From assembly GCF_900099825.1 (NCBI RefSeq), contig NZ_LT629693.1, positions 4,847,001 to 4,911,000 of the forward strand: 64,000 nt of DNA, in the 5' to 3' direction. The notes under the pieces were generated by a model that had not been told where the DNA came from, ran no database searches, and worked only from the letters and a program-made list of their open reading frames with translations. Each line of letters begins with the position of its first letter. Positions within the stretch are counted from its first letter, which is position 1. Shown here one piece after another: positions 28,317-37,516 of this stretch. This DNA is from Bradyrhizobium ottawaense. Its GTDB lineage: Bacteria > Pseudomonadota > Alphaproteobacteria > Rhizobiales > Xanthobacteraceae. The position numbers were made by a program, and so were the translations under genes.

Positions 28317-29786
28317 ATGGCGGACTACGATCTGGCGATTATCGGCGGTGGCCTGAACGGCGTCAGCATCGCGCGCGATGCCGCCGGACGCGGTCTGCGC
28401 GTGATCCTGCTGGAGCAGGGCGATCTCGGCGCGGGCGCGTCCTCGGCCTCGCCGCGGCTGATCCATGGCGATCTGGCCGGGCTGGAGCGCCGGCGCTTTC
28501 TTCGTGTCCACCGCGCGCTGGCCGAGCGCGACATCTGGCTCCGGATCGCACCGCATCTGGTGCGCCCGATGCGCTTTGCCATCCCCGCCCATTCCGACGA
28601 ACGCCCGGCCTGGCAGTTGCGGTCGTGGTTGTTGCTCTACGACCGGCTGGCCTCGCGCAACGGCCTGCCGGCCTCCGCTACCGTCGACGTTACGCATCAT
28701 CCGGTCGGCAATGCGTTGAAGCGGCCGTTCGGCACCGCGTTCGAATATTCCGACTGTGTGGTGGACGATTCCCGGCTGGTGATCCTGAACGCGGTCGATG
28801 CGGCGGCGCGCGGTGCGGTGATCCGCACCGGCGCGCGCTGCACCCGGGCGGAACGGGGCGCAACGTGGCGGCTGGTGATGATTGATCGCGGCCATCGCCA
28901 GGTCGTCACCGCGCGCGCGCTCGTCAACGCGACCGGGGCCTGGACCGCCTCCGTCGCCGAGACCGTGTTGCGCCAGCCGCCGCCGAACGCGGCCATCGTG
29001 CAGATGAGCCAGATCGTGGTTCGCCGCCTGTTCGACAGCGACAATGTCTATGTGTTCCAGAACAGCGACGGCCGGCTGATTTTCGCCAGCCCCTATGAGC
29101 GCGACTTCACGCTGATCGGCACGGTGGGCCGTGCCTTCAGGGGCGATCCTGCCATCGTGGCGACGTCGGCCGGCGACGTGGCCTATCTTTGCGACGCGGC
29201 GAACCGCTATTTTCGCGAGCGGATCGAGGCCGTCGATGTGGTGCGAACGGTTTCCGGCGTGAACATGGCGATGGGCCCCGCAAGCCAGCGATCGCCACGC
29301 GATGGTGCGATGACATTCGATCATGGGCGCGGCAAGGCGCCGCTGATCACGATCTTCGGCGGCGACGTCACGACCTCGCGCCGGCGCGCGGAGAAGGCCG
29401 TCTCGAAGCTGACGCCGTTCTATCCGATGTCGGCACGCTGGACGGCGAGGACGCCGCTGCCGGGCGGCGATTTTGCCTGGGGCCGCTTCGAGAACGAAGT
29501 CGACGCGGCGCGCGAGCGTTGGCGGTTTCTCGGCGAGGAGCAGGCGAGGCGTCTGGTCGCCGCTTATGGCACCAACGTCAAGACGATCCTTGGTGAGGCA
29601 AAGGACCGCGCCGACCTCGGCCCTTCCTTCGGCCCCGAACTGACGGGCGCCGAAGTGCGCTATCTGATGGCGCAGGAATGGGCGCGTTTCCCTGACGATA
29701 TCCTGTGGCGCCGAACCAAACTCGGCCTCACCATGCCGCCTGGGGATCGTGAGGCGCTGGCGGCGTTCATGGCGAAAGCGACGTAA
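28317..29786 (+). CDS. glpD: Glycerol-3-phosphate dehydrogenase (aerobic type)
   Basis: This 489-residue FAD enzyme should oxidise sn-glycerol 3-phosphate to dihydroxyacetone phosphate and feed electrons to quinone at the inner membrane. The N-terminal FAD motif DLAIIGGGLNGVSIARDAAG and the GlpD signature SSASPRLIHGDLAGLE are visible, and the C-terminal domain keeps LMAQEWARFPDDILWRRTK. ATG 28317 is chosen over a TTG two codons before it. It lies 40 bases after the PAS-GGDEF-EAL gene; no other glycerol genes are in the window. Confidence 0.93.
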   Translation: MADYDLAIIGGGLNGVSIARDAAGRGLRVILLEQGDLGAGASSASPRLIHGDLAGLERRRFLRVHRALAERDIWLRIAPHLVRPMRFAIPAHSDERPAWQLRSWLLLYDRLASRNGLPASATVDVTHHPVGNALKRPFGTAFEYSDCVVDDSRLVILNAVDAAARGAVIRTGARCTRAERGATWRLVMIDRGHRQVVTARALVNATGAWTASVAETVLRQPPPNAAIVQMSQIVVRRLFDSDNVYVFQNSDGRLIFASPYERDFTLIGTVGRAFRGDPAIVATSAGDVAYLCDAANRYFRERIEAVDVVRTVSGVNMAMGPASQRSPRDGAMTFDHGRGKAPLITIFGGDVTTSRRRAEKAVSKLTPFYPMSARWTARTPLPGGDFAWGRFENEVDAARERWRFLGEEQARRLVAAYGTNVKTILGEAKDRADLGPSFGPELTGAEVRYLMAQEWARFPDDILWRRTKLGLTMPPGDREALAAFMAKAT

Positions 29787-29792
29787 GGTTTG

Positions 29793-31100
29793 TCACGCCT
29801 TGGCTTGCCGTGACCAGGCTTCGTCCCGTGCGGAAGGCCTGCGGTCGAGCCGCGTGGAAATGCGGCGCGCGGCCTTGTCGCCGCGGCCGGCGCGCAGGCA
29901 GGCGACGATCAGCGTGTCTTCCCACAATTCGCGCTGGGCGTGGCTGCCGCCGATCCGGGCCAGTTCCGATATCGCAGGTTCGAGCAGCCGGATCGCGTTG
30001 TCGTTGTCGCCGTCGGCGAACGCCTTGATGCCGCGGCAGAGCTCGATTGCGGTGCGGCCCGGCGCCAACCGGCCGGCGGCTTCGCGTTCTTCCAGTTGGG
30101 CCATGCGGGCTTCGAGGGCGTCGCCGCCGATCATCGCTCCGGCCAGCGCATAATGAACGTCGGCGAAATGCGCGCCCGCCTGCCGAAAATATTTCTCGCC
30201 ATAGGCGGCGATCTCCCGCCAGTGCGGCTCCAGCCCGGTTTGTCCGGCTAGCGACAGTCGCCACAGCAGCGAGGCGCCGTCGGTGAAGATATTCAGCGGC
30301 GGGTAGGGCCGCCCGGCCGGCTTGATCTGCTGTTCGTAGATCGCGAGCGCGCCGTCGAGGTCGCCGGCATCGAGCGCGCTCAGCGCGCCGTGCCAGGCCA
30401 GATGACCGTGCAGGAAACTCTGGCGGTCATGCGCGGGCATCCATTGCGCGAGAAATTGGCGGCCGGCTTCCATATCGCCCTGCTCGAACATCGCATGCGA
30501 GAGACCGTGCGCGGCATTGCCGTTGGCCGATCGCAGCTCGACCGCGCGTTCGCTCAAGGCCCGTCCTTCGCGCAGGTTTCCCGCTTCGGTATGCGACCAG
30601 CCGAGATAGCTGATGAACCACCAGTCGTCGCCGTAATGCGTGGCATTGCGCGTACAGATCGCGAGCTTGGCGGCATCGTGGTCAGCGCGGCCGGAGAAGG
30701 CGTAGAGGCCGAAGGCGCCCAGCAGCAGCGCCAGCACCAGCGCATCGCGCGGATGCGCGTCGAGATGCGCCTCGGCACCATCGATGGCAATTTTCGGCTT
30801 GCCGTCGATGACCGCGGCCATGACCTCGACATAGTTGATTTCCCGGGGCGTCGCGCCGGCCACGAGCTGTCTCGCGTGCGCGGCCATGGCGCGGGCTTCC
30901 TTGCCTTCCATGTTGAGCTGATGCAGGCGGGCGCGCGCGATATGGGCCAGCGCGAAGCCGGGGTCCTGCGCAATGGCGCGATCGAAGGCGGCCTCGGCGC
31001 CGTGCCAGGCCGACAGCATGCAGTCGACGCCGTCGCGGTAATGCGCCGCGGCCTGGTCGGAGGTGGTCGTCAGCACCAGATCGTATCTGTCCCGGTTCAT
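29793..31100 (-). CDS. TPR protein of the TTC38 type
   Basis: This 435-residue cytoplasmic protein is built of tetratricopeptide-like helical repeats (for example AEAAFDRAIAQDPGFALAHI near the N-terminus). The internal order, with HYGDDWWFISYLGWSHTEAG, NGNAAHGLSHAMFEQGD and SFLHGHLAWHGAL, resembles the tetratricopeptide repeat 38 family. Its biochemical role is unknown. It is convergent with glpD (six bases between stops) and divergent from the PotG-like gene. Confidence 0.8.
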   Translation of the reverse strand: MNRDRYDLVLTTTSDQAAAHYRDGVDCMLSAWHGAEAAFDRAIAQDPGFALAHIARARLHQLNMEGKEARAMAAHARQLVAGATPREINYVEVMAAVIDGKPKIAIDGAEAHLDAHPRDALVLALLLGAFGLYAFSGRADHDAAKLAICTRNATHYGDDWWFISYLGWSHTEAGNLREGRALSERAVELRSANGNAAHGLSHAMFEQGDMEAGRQFLAQWMPAHDRQSFLHGHLAWHGALSALDAGDLDGALAIYEQQIKPAGRPYPPLNIFTDGASLLWRLSLAGQTGLEPHWREIAAYGEKYFRQAGAHFADVHYALAGAMIGGDALEARMAQLEEREAAGRLAPGRTAIELCRGIKAFADGDNDNAIRLLEPAISELARIGGSHAQRELWEDTLIVACLRAGRGDKAARRISTRLDRRPSARDEAWSRQAKA

Positions 31101-31252
31101 TTTTATTCCATCATCGCGAGGGTTGCGCCAAGTCTGGCAGAGACGTGACCGGCGGCAGGCACAGTATAATATTATGGATGGCGCGTTGCGAAGCGGTTGA
31201 GCGGATGTCGATCCGCCGCTAGCGTGCAGCGACGATGGGGCAGGCAGGGGAC

Positions 31253-32446
31253 ATGACCGAGGAATCGCCGGAAATCGACGCGCCGAAAATCGAGCTGGCG
31301 ACAGCGGAGGTCAAGCCCGAGCCGCCGGCCGTGGTGACCGCCGACATGCCGCTGCTCCGTATCGAGGGGGTCGGCAAGAGTTTTGGCAATTTCCGTGCGG
31401 TGGACCGGCTCTCGCTCGACATCCGGGCCGGCGAGTTCTTCGCGCTGCTCGGTCCGAGCGGCTGCGGCAAGACCACGCTGCTGCGAATGCTGGCCGGTTT
31501 CGAGACGCCGGACGAGGGCCGCATCCTGCTCGACGGCAAGGACATCGCTCAGGTCGCGCCGCATCAGCGGCCGGTCAACATGATGTTCCAGAATTACGCG
31601 CTGTTTCCCCATCTCAACGTGCGGGACAATATCGCGTTCGGCCTGAAACGCACCGCGATCACCAAGGTCGAGATCGCCGCCCGCGTCGCGGAAATGGTTT
31701 CACTGGTCAAGCTGGAGGGGATGGAGAAGCGCAGGCCCGATCAGCTCTCCGGCGGCCAGAAGCAGCGCGTCGCGCTGGCGCGCTCGTTGGCGCGGCGCCC
31801 GCAGGTGCTGTTGCTCGACGAGCCGCTGGCGGCGCTCGACAAGAAGCTGCGCGAGAGCACGCAGGCGGAATTGATGGAGCTGCAGCGCCGTCTCGGCACC
31901 ACCTTCGTGATCGTCACCCACGACCAGGAGGAGGCGATGACGATGGCAAACCGGATCGGCGTGATGGATGCCGGCCGGCTCGAACAGGTCGCAATCCCGC
32001 GCGAGCTCTACGAGGCGCCGCGGTCGCGCTGGGTCGCCGAGTTCGTCGGCGACATCAACCTGTTCAACGGCGAGGTCACGTCCGGCGACCATAACCGCCT
32101 CGATGTTTCGACCCGGGAGGCCGGAGCACTGGTCGTGGCCGCGCCGCGTCAGCCGGTGACCAAGGCTACTGTCAGCGTCGCGATCCGGCCCGAGAAGGTC
32201 AAGCTGTCCCGCCGCGGCCCGGTATCGGACGCGGTCAATTCGCATGCGATCAACCGGCTCGACGGCGTGGTCACCGAGGTCAGTTATCTCGGCGGCCTGA
32301 CGGTCTACAAGGTCAAGCTCGATTCCGGCGCAGTGATGCGCTCGTCAATGGCCAATACCGCACGGCTCGATATCGACGCCTATATCGCCGGCCAGCGCGT
32401 GGTGGCGTGGTTCACGCCCGACGATTGCGTGGTGCTCGAGCAATGA
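31253..32446 (+). CDS. Polyamine-type ABC transporter ATP-binding protein (PotG/PotA-like)
   Basis: This 397-residue ATPase has Walker A GPSGCGKTT, Q-loop MFQNYALFPHL, signature LSGGQKQR, Walker B VLLLDEPLAAL and switch His in VIVTHDQEE, followed by a C-terminal TOBE-like regulatory domain (residues 270-397). It energises the two permeases that follow; the closest families are putrescine/spermidine importers. The N-terminus carries about 28 extra Glu/Pro-rich residues. ATG 31253 lies close after AGGGG; ATG 31235 is the alternative. It overlaps the next gene by four bases (ATGA). No binding-protein gene belongs to this operon. Confidence 0.92.
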   Translation: MTEESPEIDAPKIELATAEVKPEPPAVVTADMPLLRIEGVGKSFGNFRAVDRLSLDIRAGEFFALLGPSGCGKTTLLRMLAGFETPDEGRILLDGKDIAQVAPHQRPVNMMFQNYALFPHLNVRDNIAFGLKRTAITKVEIAARVAEMVSLVKLEGMEKRRPDQLSGGQKQRVALARSLARRPQVLLLDEPLAALDKKLRESTQAELMELQRRLGTTFVIVTHDQEEAMTMANRIGVMDAGRLEQVAIPRELYEAPRSRWVAEFVGDINLFNGEVTSGDHNRLDVSTREAGALVVAAPRQPVTKATVSVAIRPEKVKLSRRGPVSDAVNSHAINRLDGVVTEVSYLGGLTVYKVKLDSGAVMRSSMANTARLDIDAYIAGQRVVAWFTPDDCVVLEQ

Positions 32447-33357
32447 GCGCCCGCCGCATCTTCGCCCGGCCCGCGCGTTACGCCGCGATCGCGCCTTACG
32501 TCTGGATGGTGCTGTTCTTCCTGGTGCCGTTCGGCTTCGTGCTCAAGATCAGCCTGTCGCAGACCGCGATCGCGCAACCGCCCTATCTGCCGCTGTTCAA
32601 CCTCAGGGAAGGCTGGGGTGCGATCAAGGCCGCATTCGCAGCGCTGTCGCTGGATAATTTCAGGCTGCTGCTTTCCGACAATCTCTACATCACCTCGTAC
32701 CTGCGCAGCCTCGTCGTCGCCGTGACGTCGACCTTGATCCTGCTCCTGATCGGTTACCCTATCGCCTATGGCATGGCGCGGCTGCCGCAGCGCTGGCAGG
32801 GCATCGCGATGATGCTGGTGATCGTGCCGTTCTGGACCTCGTTCCTGATCCGCATCTATGCCTGGATCAACATCCTGCAGCATGACGGCCTGCTCAACCA
32901 GATTCTGCTGGCGCTGCATCTGGTGTCGGCGCCGGTGGTGTGGCTATCGACCGACACTGCGATGTATCTCGGCATCGTCTATTCCTATCTGCCGTTCATG
33001 ATCCTGCCGCTCTATGCGACGCTCGCCAAGCTGGATCCCGCGCTCTTGGAGGCCGCGGGCGATCTCGGCGCGTCGCCGCGGCAAGCGTTCTGGCTGGTGA
33101 CGTTTCCGCTGTCGCTGCCGGGCGTCGGCGCCGGCGCGCTGTTGTGCTTCATTCCTGTTGTCGGCGAATTCGTGATCCCGGATCTTCTGGCCGGCTCCGG
33201 TTCGATGATGATCGGGCAGACGCTGTGGCTGGAATTCTTCACCAACAGGGACTGGCCGGTGGCCTCGGCGGTTGCGATCGCGTTGCTGCTGCTGCTGGTG
33301 CCGCCGCTGCTGCTCTACGACCGGCTGCAGCGCCGAACGCTGGAAGGGGCGGGCTGA
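32443..33357 (+). CDS. Polyamine-type ABC permease (PotH-like)
   Basis: This 304-residue inner-membrane protein has six helices and the EAA loop LLEAAGDLGASPRQAFWLVTFP that contacts the ATPase. The motif WTSFLIRIYAWINIL is typical of PotB/PotH. It is coupled to the ATPase gene by ATGA and to the following permease by TGATG. It should form the import channel with the PotI-like subunit. Confidence 0.93.
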   Translation: MSARRIFARPARYAAIAPYVWMVLFFLVPFGFVLKISLSQTAIAQPPYLPLFNLREGWGAIKAAFAALSLDNFRLLLSDNLYITSYLRSLVVAVTSTLILLLIGYPIAYGMARLPQRWQGIAMMLVIVPFWTSFLIRIYAWINILQHDGLLNQILLALHLVSAPVVWLSTDTAMYLGIVYSYLPFMILPLYATLAKLDPALLEAAGDLGASPRQAFWLVTFPLSLPGVGAGALLCFIPVVGEFVIPDLLAGSGSMMIGQTLWLEFFTNRDWPVASAVAIALLLLLVPPLLLYDRLQRRTLEGAG

Positions 33358-34172
33358 TGGCGCGCCGGGTCAACCGGATCTCGCGGTTCAACGTCACCTC
33401 GCTGGCGCTGGGGCTGGCGTTTCTGTACCTGCCGATCGTCATTCTCGTGATCTATTCCTTCAACGCCTCGCGGCTGGTGACGGTGTGGGGCGGCTGGTCG
33501 CTGCGCTGGTACCACGAATTCTTCAACGACCGCGCCATGCTGGACGCCGCCTGGATGAGCCTTCGTGTCGCGGCAGTATCGGCCACGGCTGCGACGCTGC
33601 TCGGCACGCTGGGCGCCGTGGCGCTGGTGCGCGGCGAGCGCTTCAAGGGCCGTGCGCTGTTTTCCGGCATGCTGTATTCGCCGCTGGTGATGCCGGAAGT
33701 GATTTCCGGCCTGTCGCTGCTGCTGTTGTTCGTGGCGCTGAACGCCGAACGCGGGTTCTGGACCGTCACGATCGCGCACACCACGCTGACCATGTGCTTC
33801 GTCACGGTCGTCGTGCAGTCGCGGCTGGCCTCGCTCGATCGCAGTCTCGAGGAAGCCGCGATGGATCTCGGCTGCGGCCCGGTGCAGGCGTTTCTCGCCG
33901 TCACGCTGCCGCTGATCGTTCCGGCGATTGCAGCAGGCTGGATGCTCGCCTTCACGCTGTCGCTCGACGACGTCGTGATCGCGAGCTTCACCACCGGGCC
34001 GGGCTCGGCGACCTTGCCGATCCGGATCTATTCCGAGGTGCGGCTCGGCGTGAAGCCGGAGATCAACGCGATCTGCACCATGGTGATCGCGTTCATCGCG
34101 GTGGTGATCGTGGTGGCTTCGTTCGCGTCAAAACTGTCGAGTTCGCAAGCCGAGAGCGCGGCGCCGCTGTAG
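33357..34172 (+). CDS. Polyamine-type ABC permease (PotI-like)
   Basis: This 271-residue inner-membrane protein has six helices, with LPIVILVIYSFNASRLV in the first helix and EAA loop LEEAAMDLGCGPVQAFLAVTLP. SLDDVVIASFTTGPGSATLP is typical of PotC/PotI. It starts at ATG 33357, overlapping the PotH-like stop by one base, and ends 28 bases before the convergent sugar-type permease gene. Confidence 0.93.
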   Translation: MARRVNRISRFNVTSLALGLAFLYLPIVILVIYSFNASRLVTVWGGWSLRWYHEFFNDRAMLDAAWMSLRVAAVSATAATLLGTLGAVALVRGERFKGRALFSGMLYSPLVMPEVISGLSLLLLFVALNAERGFWTVTIAHTTLTMCFVTVVVQSRLASLDRSLEEAAMDLGCGPVQAFLAVTLPLIVPAIAAGWMLAFTLSLDDVVIASFTTGPGSATLPIRIYSEVRLGVKPEINAICTMVIAFIAVVIVVASFASKLSSSQAESAAPL

Positions 34173-34200
34173 TTCCATCGTCATTGAGGGGATGTCAGCT

Positions 34201-35052
34201 TCACGACTTCACTGCACCTGCGGTCAATCCGCCGACCATGTAGCGCTTGAAGGCGTAATAGATCGCGGCCGGCGGCAGCGCGTAGATGAAGCCGGTGGTC
34301 ATCAAGAGTTCCCAGGGCGAGTCGTCGGCGGCGAGGAAGTTGCCCAGCGCGACCGGAAGCGTGATGTCGGTGTCCTTGGAGAGCAGCAGGAACGCGTAGA
34401 GATATTCGTTCCACGCCAGCAGCAGCGCGTAGGTGCCGACCGCGACCAGCGAGGGCATCATCAAGGGCACGTAGACCAGCCGGAACAGTTGCAGCGTGGT
34501 GGCGCCGTCCATGGTGGCGGCTTCGTCGAGTTCGACCGGCAGCTTGTCGGAGGCCTGCTTCAGCACCCAGATCGCGTAAGGCGAGGCGATGGTCACCATG
34601 GCCAGAATCAGCGACCAGTGATTGTTGAGCAGGCCGTAAGTGCCCATGGTGCGGTACATCGGCACGGCGAGGAACGCCGCCGGAATGAAGTAGGTGAACA
34701 GCGCCATGTTCATCACCGTGCGGCCGCCGGGCACGCGCAGCCGCGAGATCGAAAACGCCGCCGCGGTTGCGATGATCAGCGTCAGCGCGCCGGCGGACAC
34801 CGCGATGACCAGCGAATTCCAGAACTGGATCCAGAAATCCCTGAGGAAGTAATGCTCCTGGTAGAACACGATGTGGAAATTGTGCAGCGTCGGATGCGTC
34901 GGCCACAGCTTGCCGGAGAACGCGTCTTCCTTCGGCGAGATCGCGAACAGGAACATGTGGTAGATCGGCACCATGGTCCAGATGAACACGGGAATGCCGA
35001 TCAGCAGCAGGCGCGCCTCGGTGCCGACTTCCCTGAGTGTTGGTAGCTTCAT
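34201..35052 (-). CDS. Carbohydrate-type ABC permease (MalG-like)
   Basis: This 283-residue inner-membrane protein has six helices and the EAA loop ELDEAATMDGATTLQLFRLVYVP. YMVGGLTAGAVKS at the C-terminus is the usual end of MalG/LacG-type permeases. It is the last gene of a minus-strand unit of binding protein, permease, permease. Its start overlaps the upstream permease by four bases. No ATPase gene is present in this unit. Confidence 0.92.
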   Translation of the reverse strand: MKLPTLREVGTEARLLLIGIPVFIWTMVPIYHMFLFAISPKEDAFSGKLWPTHPTLHNFHIVFYQEHYFLRDFWIQFWNSLVIAVSAGALTLIIATAAAFSISRLRVPGGRTVMNMALFTYFIPAAFLAVPMYRTMGTYGLLNNHWSLILAMVTIASPYAIWVLKQASDKLPVELDEAATMDGATTLQLFRLVYVPLMMPSLVAVGTYALLLAWNEYLYAFLLLSKDTDITLPVALGNFLAADDSPWELLMTTGFIYALPPAAIYYAFKRYMVGGLTAGAVKS

Positions 35053-35918
35053 CGCGACAACCGTTTCATCATGAAATACATCAGCGGCAGCACGAACGGC
35101 AGCGCGCAGACGATCGACGCCATTGCGAGGCTGAGCTGGTCGAGCCGGAGATAGCGGATGCCGAGCGTCGCCAGCACATGGGTGAGATCGGCGGGGCCGC
35201 CGCCGGTCAACAGGTATACGCTGTTGAAGTCGCCGAGCGTCCAGATCATCGAGAGCAGCGTACAGGTGATGTAGAGCATCTGCATCGAAGGCCAGGTGAT
35301 GAAGCGGAATTTCTGCCACCAGCTCGCGCCATCGACTTCGGCGGCTTCGAACAGGTCGTGCGGGATCGCCAGCCGGCCGGTCAGCAGGATCAGTGTCCAG
35401 AACGGCAGCGATTTCCAGATGTGGACGCCGATCGCCATGGTCAGCGCCACCGTGGGATCGTTCAGCCAGTTCGGGCCGTCCTCGCCGGTGAGTTTGAAGA
35501 TCAGCGTGTTGATGACGCCCCATTCCGGATTGAACATGAAGCGCACCGACAGGATGGTCGGGATCGACGGCACCGCCCAGGGCAGGATGAACAGCACCGA
35601 CAGCCATTTGATCCAGGGGCGCTGCTGCGCGAAGAAGCCGGACAGGAACAGCGCCACCAGCATCTTGAAGTTGATGCCGATGACCAGGAAGATCAGCGTG
35701 TTGACCGCGGCGCGCGCGAAGATCGGGTCGTGATAGAGCGCGACATAGCTGGCGGGATGCCGCGCCAGCCATAGCCCGTAGCAGACCGGATAGACCACGA
35801 AGGCCAGGAACACCAGCAGGTAGGGCGTCAGCAGCACGATGCCCCAGACCTGCGGCGTGCTTATCCGCGCCGACAGCGGCGGGCTGGGGATGTCGGATGC
35901 TGAGAGTGTAATCGCCAT
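35049..35918 (-). CDS. Carbohydrate-type ABC permease (MalF-like)
   Basis: This 289-residue inner-membrane protein has six helices and the EAA loop FEAAEVDGASWWQKFRFITWP. It pairs with the MalG-like subunit, to which it is coupled by ATGA. The binding-protein gene lies upstream, separated by a 212-base gap that carries a large inverted repeat. Confidence 0.91.
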   Translation of the reverse strand: MAITLSASDIPSPPLSARISTPQVWGIVLLTPYLLVFLAFVVYPVCYGLWLARHPASYVALYHDPIFARAAVNTLIFLVIGINFKMLVALFLSGFFAQQRPWIKWLSVLFILPWAVPSIPTILSVRFMFNPEWGVINTLIFKLTGEDGPNWLNDPTVALTMAIGVHIWKSLPFWTLILLTGRLAIPHDLFEAAEVDGASWWQKFRFITWPSMQMLYITCTLLSMIWTLGDFNSVYLLTGGGPADLTHVLATLGIRYLRLDQLSLAMASIVCALPFVLPLMYFMMKRLSR

Positions 35919-35938
35919 GTGTTTACTCTAGTTACGAT

Positions 35939-36096
35939 GTCGTCCCTGCCTAGTGCGCAATTGCGCACGGGAGCAGGGACCCATAACCACAGGCCGTTGT
36001 GGCTGCGCAAGGTCGTTGAACAGCATCTTTCATAACGACCGCCGCGGAGTATGGGTCCCTGCTCCCGTGCGCAATTGCGCACTAGGCAGGGACGAC
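35939..36096. repeat. 47-bp perfect inverted repeat between ABC genes
   Basis: Left arm 35939-35985 and right arm 36050-36096 are exact inverted copies of 47 bases, separated by 64 bases. Each arm itself contains the palindrome GTGCGCAATTGCGCAC. It lies after the binding-protein gene and before its permeases, where a folded RNA could stop or slow transcription or protect upstream mRNA. A decayed copy is at 2159-2209 and a related palindrome at 23369-23386. Confidence 0.92.
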
Positions 36097-36130
36097 GACA
36101 TACTTTCGCGGCGGCCGGCATCGCTTACTC

Positions 36131-37516
36131 CTAACCCGCGACCTGCTTGAGGCGGGCGATCAGTTCGTCGACGGCCTTGTCGACCGGTACCTTCTCGCTC
36201 ACCACCCGGTTCATCGCCTTGGCCCAGACGTTCTCGTTGTTCAGGATAGTGAACTTCCAGTTCTTGGTGAAGTCGAACGGCGTGGTGCCGCCGGTGAACT
36301 GGGCGTGGACCGCCTTGCGATGCCGGTCGGCCTGCCAGAACGGGCTCGCCTGGCTGGCGGTCGTGACCGGGAACCAGCGGCCGAGCGCGCCTTCGACATA
36401 GGGCCGCAGGTTTTCTTCCTGCATCAGGAAGGCGACGAACTGCTTGCCTTCCGCCTTGTTCTTCGCATTTGCGAAGATCAGCCCGGTCTTGACGTCGGAA
36501 CGGTACTTGATCGGTGTGCCATCCGGCTTGTTGGGGAACGAGGCGGTGATGATGGTTTCCTCATACGCCTTTTTGCCGGCCGCGCGCTGTTCCGGGGTCA
36601 ATGCCGGGTTGTTGGCGTCGTCGAGCCACTTTGCCGCGATCGAGATCGTGAAGTTGTGCGTCATCACGATCGTTCTGTTGTGGAACGCGACGTTGTTGTC
36701 CGGATCCTTCCAGGTGGTGGAGGAGGGCGGCGTGCAGCCGCGGACATAGGTGTCGGTGTAATCCTTCAGCGCGCTGATCAGGTTGGCGCGCACCTTGGGA
36801 TCGTCGACCAAAAGCTTGCCGTCGTCGTCGACCAGCTTGACGTTGTAGGCGTCCATGAAGGTGTAGAACGACTGGAACGAGTCGGTGGATTCCACGCCCA
36901 TCGGCTGGCCGACGGCGTAGATGCGCTGGCCGGTGGCCTTGCGGATCGCGGGCTGCACCTTGTCGCACCAGAACGACCAGTAATCTTCCCATTTGGTCGG
37001 GATGTCGCTCTGCTTGAAGCCGGCCTGTTCCAGCATGTCCTGCCAGATCTGGACGTGCATGCTCTGCTGCTTCAGCGGGAAGCCGTAATAGGCCTTCTTC
37101 TTGGCGACGTCGTTATAGAGCAGCGCCGTCTCCAGCGTGTTCGGCGCGAACGCCCCCTTCATCGGCAGCAGGATGTCGGAGAGGTCTTCGAGCTTGCCTT
37201 CATAGGCCCACTTGCCCTGCGCCTGCACGTCGTAGCTGTCGGAATAGGCGACATCGGGCACGGTGCCGGAATCCAGCGCCGCCACCGTCTTCGGGATCAT
37301 GTCCTGGATGGCGTATTGCGACAGTTCGACCTTGATGCCGGTCTTGGCCTCGAATTTCTTGATCGTCTCCAGCAGCGCGTCGTCCTCGGACTTGTAGAAG
37401 CCCTTGCCGAACCAGACCGTGATCGTCTTTTGCTGAGCGAACGCGGGCGCTGCGGCATACAACAGCCCGGCAGCGGCGATCGCGATTGAAAGCGCACCAA
37501 TTCCCTTGGATCTCAC
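36131..37516 (-). CDS. Carbohydrate-type ABC solute-binding protein
   Basis: This 461-residue periplasmic protein has a signal peptide (RSKGIGALSIAIAAAGLLYA, cut after AFA) and the family 1 binding-protein pattern (KTITVWFGKGFYKSEDD, TIKKFEAKTGIKVELSQY, GTVPDVAYSDSYD). It captures a solute, probably a sugar or sugar alcohol, for the MalF/MalG-like permeases. GTG 37516 is the start, with AAGGGAGGA six bases upstream; the 19 extra residues of the longer frame would spoil the signal peptide. The specific ligand cannot be read from the sequence. Confidence 0.92.
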   Translation of the reverse strand: MRSKGIGALSIAIAAAGLLYAAAPAFAQQKTITVWFGKGFYKSEDDALLETIKKFEAKTGIKVELSQYAIQDMIPKTVAALDSGTVPDVAYSDSYDVQAQGKWAYEGKLEDLSDILLPMKGAFAPNTLETALLYNDVAKKKAYYGFPLKQQSMHVQIWQDMLEQAGFKQSDIPTKWEDYWSFWCDKVQPAIRKATGQRIYAVGQPMGVESTDSFQSFYTFMDAYNVKLVDDDGKLLVDDPKVRANLISALKDYTDTYVRGCTPPSSTTWKDPDNNVAFHNRTIVMTHNFTISIAAKWLDDANNPALTPEQRAAGKKAYEETIITASFPNKPDGTPIKYRSDVKTGLIFANAKNKAEGKQFVAFLMQEENLRPYVEGALGRWFPVTTASQASPFWQADRHRKAVHAQFTGGTTPFDFTKNWKFTILNNENVWAKAMNRVVSEKVPVDKAVDELIARLKQVAG

